Source: Clostridia bacterium (GTDB lineage: Bacteria > Bacillota_A > Clostridia > Oscillospirales > Acutalibacteraceae). Taken from it: 9,523 nt of DNA. Both the position numbers and the translations under genes were made by a program. How positions within the stretch are numbered: position 1 is the stretch's first letter; each line of letters opens with the position of its first letter. This document shows positions 5,880 through 9,523 of the stretch, piece by piece. Under the pieces are notes generated by a model. That model was not told the origin of the DNA and ran no database searches. It was given only the letters and a program-made list of their open reading frames with translations. Location: positions 1 through 9,523 of the forward strand of contig JAFPAK010000339.1 of the NCBI GenBank assembly GCA_017390825.1, given 5' to 3'.

Positions 5880-7160
5880 TCAATCAAGGAATCCCTTGTA
5901 ATGACGCATCATAAGCTGTGACTCAAGCTGCTGAACAGTATCAAGTGCAACACCGACTACGATGAGCAATGATGTACCGCCAAGTGATACATTCTGGCCG
6001 ATAAACAGACCAACAATGATAGGAAGTACAGCAACTACACCGAGGAAGATAGCGCCGATAAGAGTGATTCTTGAAATGATCTTCTGGATAAAATCCTGAG
6101 TGGGCTTGCCGGGACGGATACCCGGAATACCGCCGCTGTTCTTGCGAAGGTTGTTAGCCATTTCAACAGGATTATACTGCATTGATGTATAGAAAAATGC
6201 AAATGCAATAATAAGTGCAAAATAGATTAATGCATATGACCAGCTGTTGTAATCAACAACGCCGAGCAAGCGGTAGATTGTACTTTCGTAGCTGCTTGAC
6301 GGCATAAACTGCAGAATCTGCATAGGAACCGTCAAGATGGAGCTTGCGAAGATAATCGGAAGAACGCCAGACATATTTACCTTGATAGGCATATGTGTGT
6401 TCTGACCGCCATACTGTTTTCTACCAACAACACGCTTTGCATACTGGATCGGAATTCTGCGTTCGCCTGCCTGCATAAATATGACAAACAGAACAACGAG
6501 GATAAATGATACCAGAATAGCGATACCGCCGACGATATTAGTCTTGAATGTATTTACAAGTATAACTACTGCCTGCGGGAAGCGTGAAATGATACCTGCA
6601 AAGAGGATCATTGAGATGCCATTACCGACACCCTTTTCATCGATTCTTTCGCCCAACCACATAAGGAGCACTGCGCCTGCTGTGAAGCAAAGAACGATTA
6701 CTACGCCTGCAAAGATGCTTTCCCAAAGACCGGTTGCATCTACATATCCGCTTGCCTTAAGCCACCAGAAGTATGCACCGCCCTGGATTAGAGCAAGGAA
6801 AAATGTTGCATAACGTGTGTACTTTGCGATCTTTCTTCTGCCCTCTTCGCCTTCTTTTGCAACTCTCTCAAGATAAGGAATTGCAACTGTGAGAAGTTGG
6901 AGGATGATGGATGCGTTGATGTACGGAGTGATCGACATTGCGAACAAAGCACCGTAGTTCATTGCACCACCAGTAAGTACACTCATATAGTTAAGGAAGC
7001 TTCCTGCATTACTTGAGAATTCAGAAGAAAGTGCAGTAACATCGATAAACGGTACCGGAATATGTGAACCAACACGGAAAATGAGGAGTATAAAGAGTGT
7101 AAAGAGTATCTTATGTCTGATCTCTTTAACTCGCCATGCGTTAACTATTGTCTGAAACAT
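5880..7160 (-). CDS. secY: Preprotein translocase channel subunit SecY
   Basis: SecY forms the protein-conducting channel of the plasma membrane with SecE and SecG, and works with SecA or the ribosome. The 426-residue length is normal. Ten hydrophobic segments can be traced at about 18-33, 72-95, 114-133, 147-168, 179-200, 209-230, 263-284, 307-325, 364-384 and 394-411, with the plug region near 55-68. Conserved cytoplasmic motifs include GERIDEKGVGNGIS (170-183), RRIPIQYAKR (234-243) and LRKNSGGIPGIRPGKPT (338-354), the last two being the SecA/ribosome contact loops. The stop is TGA. The ATG directly abuts the rplO TAA with no spacer, and its GAGGTGG site overlaps the rplO end, which points to translational coupling. 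Confidence 0.99.
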   Translation of the reverse strand: MFQTIVNAWRVKEIRHKILFTLFILLIFRVGSHIPVPFIDVTALSSEFSSNAGSFLNYMSVLTGGAMNYGALFAMSITPYINASIILQLLTVAIPYLERVAKEGEEGRRKIAKYTRYATFFLALIQGGAYFWWLKASGYVDATGLWESIFAGVVIVLCFTAGAVLLMWLGERIDEKGVGNGISMILFAGIISRFPQAVVILVNTFKTNIVGGIAILVSFILVVLFVIFMQAGERRIPIQYAKRVVGRKQYGGQNTHMPIKVNMSGVLPIIFASSILTVPMQILQFMPSSSYESTIYRLLGVVDYNSWSYALIYFALIIAFAFFYTSMQYNPVEMANNLRKNSGGIPGIRPGKPTQDFIQKIISRITLIGAIFLGVVAVLPIIVGLFIGQNVSLGGTSLLIVVGVALDTVQQLESQLMMRHYKGFLD

Positions 7161-7604
7161 TTATACCACCTCAGCCTTTCCGCCGGCTGCCTCAATTTTA
7201 CTCTTAGCAGCAGCAGAGAAAGCCGCAAGGTTCACTGTAAGTTTCTTTGTGATTTCGCCGTTAGCAAGAACCTTAACGCCATCGCATGCTTTCTTGATTA
7301 CGCCGTAGTCAAGAAGCGCCTGTGTATCAACAACTGCGCCGTCTTCAAATACATTGAGATCTGAAAGGCTGATTGTTGTAAGTTCTTTTGCAAAAATGTT
7401 ATTAAAACCTCTTTTCGGCAAACGTCTTGCAAGCGGCATCTGACCGCCCTCAAAACCGATACGAACACCGCCGCCGCCGTGACGGGCATGCTGACCCTTG
7501 TGTCCCTTACCTGCTGTTTTGCCATTGCCTGAGCCGTGGCCACGACCAATTCTTTTGCTTTCCTTGGTTGAGCCGGGCATCGGAGAAAGTTCATGAAGTT
7601 TCAT
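7161..7604 (-). CDS. rplO: 50S ribosomal protein L15
   Basis: L15 is a late-assembly protein of the large subunit. The 147-residue protein starts [20 protein letters not shown] and has the long flexible glycine/lysine-rich N-terminal arm ([18 protein letters not shown], then [25 protein letters not shown]). This arm reaches into 23S rRNA in the family. The globular C-terminal part ends with the typical AAGGKAEVV. The ATG is preceded by AAGGAGGTG. It lies 19 nt after rpmD, and its TAA touches the secY ATG. Confidence 0.98.
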   Translation of the reverse strand: MKLHELSPMPGSTKESKRIGRGHGSGNGKTAGKGHKGQHARHGGGGVRIGFEGGQMPLARRLPKRGFNNIFAKELTTISLSDLNVFEDGAVVDTQALLDYGVIKKACDGVKVLANGEITKKLTVNLAAFSAAAKSKIEAAGGKAEVV

Positions 7605-7623
7605 TATGTCGCACCTCCTTAAT

Positions 7624-7821
7624 TTAAGCGTTTGTTACCTCAACGAGGTGAGATATTTTTACGATCTTGCCTTTAGTGCATTCGTTATCAGGCTGAACTG
7701 TTACATCGCCGGGCTTTTTAAGACCGAGTGAGTAAGCAGTTGCAATCTGATTATCCTTGCAACCGATAAGGCTCTTTTTAAGTGTGATTGTAAGGCCGGC
7801 AGCCTTTTTCTTTGTAGCCAT
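7624..7821 (-). CDS. rpmD: 50S ribosomal protein L30
   Basis: L30 is a small large-subunit protein binding 23S and 5S rRNA regions. The 65-residue protein has the L30 core: [16 protein letters not shown], then the [15 protein letters not shown] turn, and a final [11 protein letters not shown] strand. It is a few residues longer than the common 58-60, because of a lysine-rich N-terminal stretch (MATKKKAAG). The start is supported by AAGGAGG at normal distance. That site is directly after the rpsE stop (13-nt gap), so the two genes are probably coupled. Two cysteines (C21, C48) are not a recognised motif here. Confidence 0.96.
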   Translation of the reverse strand: MATKKKAAGLTITLKKSLIGCKDNQIATAYSLGLKKPGDVTVQPDNECTKGKIVKISHLVEVTNA

Positions 7822-7834
7822 TATGTTTGCCTCC

Positions 7835-8338
7835 TTACTTACCGATAACTTCGCTCACGCTCTTGCCGCGAGTAGCCGCAACTTCTTCAGCTGTACGGAG
7901 TGCTGCAAGACCTGCTACTGTTGCACGAACAACATTGCAGGGGTTATTTGAACGAAGAGCTTTTGTACGGATATCTTTGATACCAACGATCTCGATTACG
8001 GCACGAGCCGGACCGCCGGCGATAACACCGGTACCGGGAGCAGCGGGCTTCATAAGAACTCTGCCTGCGCCGAATTCACCGATTACCTCATGCGGAATTG
8101 TAGTTCCTTTAAGTGAAACTTTGATAAGGTTCTTCTTTGCGTCTTCAATTCCCTTTCTGATAGCTTCGGGAACCTCAGCAGCTTTACCGATACCAAAGCC
8201 TACTGTGCCGTTGCCGTCACCGACAACTACAAGTGCCGAGAATTTCATAATTCGACCGCCCTTAACCGTTTTTGATACACGGTTAATTGCTACGACCTTT
8301 TCCTGTAAATCCATTACGGATGCGTCTATGTTAGCCAA
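7835..8338 (-). CDS. rpsE: 30S ribosomal protein S5, TTG start
   Basis: S5 lies near the mRNA entry channel of the small subunit and influences decoding accuracy. The 167-residue protein has the N-terminal double-stranded RNA binding-like domain ([28 protein letters not shown], then [25 protein letters not shown]). A C-terminal domain follows with [32 protein letters not shown]. The start is TTG (complement of 8336-8338). Translation from it gives an N-terminus that aligns with Bacillus S5 (xxIDxSxxxLxEKVVxxNRV), and an AAGGAGG lies 9 nt upstream. The first ATG is at codon 9, too far from that site. It lies 18 nt after rplR and 13 nt before rpmD. Confidence 0.98.
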   Translation of the reverse strand: MANIDASVMDLQEKVVAINRVSKTVKGGRIMKFSALVVVGDGNGTVGFGIGKAAEVPEAIRKGIEDAKKNLIKVSLKGTTIPHEVIGEFGAGRVLMKPAAPGTGVIAGGPARAVIEIVGIKDIRTKALRSNNPCNVVRATVAGLAALRTAEEVAATRGKSVSEVIGK

Positions 8339-8347
8339 AAGTATTCT

Positions 8348-8354
8348 CCTCCTT
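8348..8354 (-). promoter_or_regulatory. Strong ribosome binding site fixing the TTG start of rpsE
   Basis: On the minus strand AAGGAGG lies just after the rplR stop and 9 nt before the TTG ending at 8338. The next in-frame ATG is 24 nt further into the gene, so the site supports the TTG and the full-length S5 N-terminus. Confidence 0.85.
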
Positions 8355-8356
8355 AA

Positions 8357-8716
8357 TTAGAACTTGAGGCCGCCCTCACGGGCACCTTCGGCCAGCTCCA
8401 TAACACGGCCGTGATAAATATTTCCTCCGCGGTCGAAAACGACTTCGCTGATGCCTTTTTCAATAGCGCGTGCAGCAACGGTCTGACCAACCTTTTTAGC
8501 TGCTTCTTTATTTCCGCCGTTACCCTCGAAAGCAGCTTCTACTGTTGAAGCTGATACAAGAGTTACGCCCTTTGTATCATCAATGATCTGTGCATAGATA
8601 TTTGAGTTAGAGCGGAATACACAAAGGCGGGGACGCTGTGCTGTTCCGGAGATCTTACCGCGAACACGCTTATGTCTGTTAAGACGGGCTTTTTTGCTGT
8701 CAGGTCTTGTAACCAT
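8357..8716 (-). CDS. rplR: 50S ribosomal protein L18
   Basis: L18 binds 5S rRNA and anchors it, with L5, in the central protuberance of the large subunit. The 119-residue length is usual. The basic N-terminus ([30 protein letters not shown]) is the 5S-binding arm. The family motifs [15 protein letters not shown] and the C-terminal [28 protein letters not shown] follow. The ATG is preceded by AAGGAG at slightly long spacing (about 10 nt). It lies 18 nt after rplF and 18 nt before rpsE. Confidence 0.98.
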   Translation of the reverse strand: MVTRPDSKKARLNRHKRVRGKISGTAQRPRLCVFRSNSNIYAQIIDDTKGVTLVSASTVEAAFEGNGGNKEAAKKVGQTVAARAIEKGISEVVFDRGGNIYHGRVMELAEGAREGGLKF

Positions 8717-8734
8717 TTAATATTCACTCCTTCT

Positions 8735-9283
8735 TTATTTCTTAGCACCTTTACCGGCTTTGCCTTCCTTACGGCGGATGACTTCGTCGGCATATTTGAT
8801 ACCCTTGCCCTTATACGGCTCAGGCGGACGCTTCTCGCGTACTTCTGCTGCGAACTGACCAACCATCTGTTTGTCAGCACCGCTGATGATGATAGAGTTA
8901 GGTGACGGAACATCAATTGTGATACCGTCGATCTCATCCATCTTAACCTGATGTGAGTAACCGAGGTTCATAACGAGTGTTTTACCCTGCTTTGCAACAC
9001 GGTAACCAACACCGTTTACCTGAAGCTCTTTCTTGAAGCCTTCTGTTACACCTGTTACCATATTAGAAATAAGTGAACGTGTAAGGCCGTGAAGAGCACG
9101 GTTCTGCTTCTCATCATCCGGACGGGTAACGATTACTTCGCTGCCCTCGACCTTAACGGTCATATTGGGATGAACTTCCTGAGTAAGGGTGCCCTTGGGA
9201 CCTTTAACAGTAACGGTAGTGCCATCCAATTTAACTTCAACGCCGGCCGGAATTGCAACCGGTTTTCTGCCTATACGTGACAT
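8735..9283 (-). CDS. rplF: 50S ribosomal protein L6
   Basis: L6 sits near the sarcin-ricin loop and factor-binding site of the large subunit. With the chosen start the protein has 182 residues, the normal length, beginning MSRIGRKPVAIPAGVEV. Two repeated L6 folds occupy about 1-80 and 81-170. The second holds the diagnostic PEPYKGKGIKYADEVIRRKEGKAGK. An in-frame ATG at 9337 would add 18 residues but overlaps the end of rpsH and has no family support. The inner ATG has GGGAGG 7 nt upstream and is the right start. It lies 13 nt after rpsH and 18 nt before rplR. Confidence 0.98.
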   Translation of the reverse strand: MSRIGRKPVAIPAGVEVKLDGTTVTVKGPKGTLTQEVHPNMTVKVEGSEVIVTRPDDEKQNRALHGLTRSLISNMVTGVTEGFKKELQVNGVGYRVAKQGKTLVMNLGYSHQVKMDEIDGITIDVPSPNSIIISGADKQMVGQFAAEVREKRPPEPYKGKGIKYADEVIRRKEGKAGKGAKK

Positions 9284-9290
9284 GCCATTA

Positions 9291-9298
9291 CCTCCCTT
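9291..9298 (-). promoter_or_regulatory. Ribosome binding site fixing the rplF start
   Basis: On the minus strand AAGGGAGG lies 7 nt before the ATG ending at 9283 and overlaps the rpsH stop codon (complement of 9297-9299). It favours the MSRIGRKP start of L6 over the longer frame that begins at 9337, and suggests coupling with rpsH. Confidence 0.85.
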
Positions 9299-9523
9299 AC
9301 CATACGAATGCGAGGACTTCGCCACCGATATTCTCACGGCGAGCCTGCTTGTCTGTCATAATACCTTTCGAAGTTGAAAGGATTGCGATGCCGAGACCTC
9401 TCATTACCTGAGGCATATCCTCAACACCTGAATAAATACGAAGACCGGGTTTTGAAACTCTTCTGAGTCCCTGAATAACCTGTGTCTTATTGGGACCGTA
9501 TTTCAACTGAACACGGATAATAC
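9297..9523 (-). CDS. rpsH: 30S ribosomal protein S8, C-terminal part; N-terminus beyond window
   Basis: S8 binds the central domain of 16S rRNA and in some bacteria represses the spc operon. About 74 residues are visible, roughly the C-terminal 55-60% of a protein that is usually near 130 residues. Reading from the window edge gives [12 protein letters not shown], then the family motifs [38 protein letters not shown] and the terminal GGEVLAFVW. The frame remains open to base 9523, so the gene is cut by the window and not truncated. The TTG at 9504-9506 is an internal leucine codon. Its stop overlaps the rplF ribosome binding site. Confidence 0.97.
   Translation of the reverse strand, partial: IIRVQLKYGPNKTQVIQGLRRVSKPGLRIYSGVEDMPQVMRGLGIAILSTSKGIMTDKQARRENIGGEVLAFVW

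Noticed and set aside
9284..9337. 18-residue N-terminal extension of L6
   Set aside because: It overlaps the end of rpsH and does not match L6 proteins; the ribosome binding site at 9291-9298 places the start at the ATG ending at 9283.
9504..9506. TTG as the start of a 69-residue protein at the right edge
   Set aside because: The frame continues past it to the window end and encodes S8 residues (IIRVQLKYG), so this is an internal leucine codon of a cut gene.
1..9523. An undescribed system, mobile element, CRISPR array or toxin-antitoxin pair hidden in the window
   Set aside because: All of the sequence except short gaps is accounted for by conserved genes in canonical order; no direct repeats, transposase, att-like sites or unknown open frames with their own ribosome binding sites were seen.

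Overview
This window is a stretch of a low-to-mid GC Gram-positive (Firmicutes) chromosome, most likely from the class Clostridia and possibly a Ruminococcus/Oscillospiraceae-type anaerobe. Three things suggest this. Nearly every gene has a strong AGGAGG-type ribosome binding site. The gene order secY-adk-map-infA-rpmJ-rpsM-rpsK-rpsD-rpoA-rplQ is typical of the group. The proteins resemble clostridial homologues. The genus is an inference from memory, not from a search.

Layout: bases 1-1009 (+ strand) hold the 3' part of a cobalamin-dependent methyltransferase, best read as methionine synthase MetH. It ends directly after its B12-binding domain. Bases 1010-1114 separate it from a convergent operon and hold two strong inverted repeats that work as terminators. 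Bases 1115-9523 are all minus strand. They form the downstream half of the S10-spc-alpha ribosomal protein supercluster, transcribed from the right edge to the left in the order rpsH (cut by the window edge), rplF, rplR, rpsE, rpmD, rplO, secY, adk, map, infA, rpmJ, rpsM, rpsK, rpsD, rpoA, rplQ. rpmJ is only 37 codons long and easily missed.

Gaps inside the operon are mostly 0-60 nt, and many ribosome binding sites sit inside or right beside the upstream gene's stop codon, so it looks like one long, translationally coupled transcript. No internal promoter could be supported. The one larger gap, 103 nt between rpsD and rpoA, holds a perfect 13-bp inverted repeat that contains the rpsD stop codon, plus two weaker hairpins.

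The genes serve one growth-linked programme: small-subunit proteins (S8, S5, S13, S11, S4), large-subunit proteins (L6, L18, L30, L15, L36, L17), initiation factor IF-1, the RNA polymerase alpha subunit, the SecY translocon channel, methionine aminopeptidase and adenylate kinase. All reading frames are intact with expected lengths and key residues. TAA is the stop in 15 of 17 genes (infA uses TAG, secY TGA). infA and rpsE appear to start with TTG. I found no mobile element, CRISPR array, tRNA or rRNA, and no convincing undescribed system. The region is conserved core genome, and the findings are modest regulatory or architectural points.
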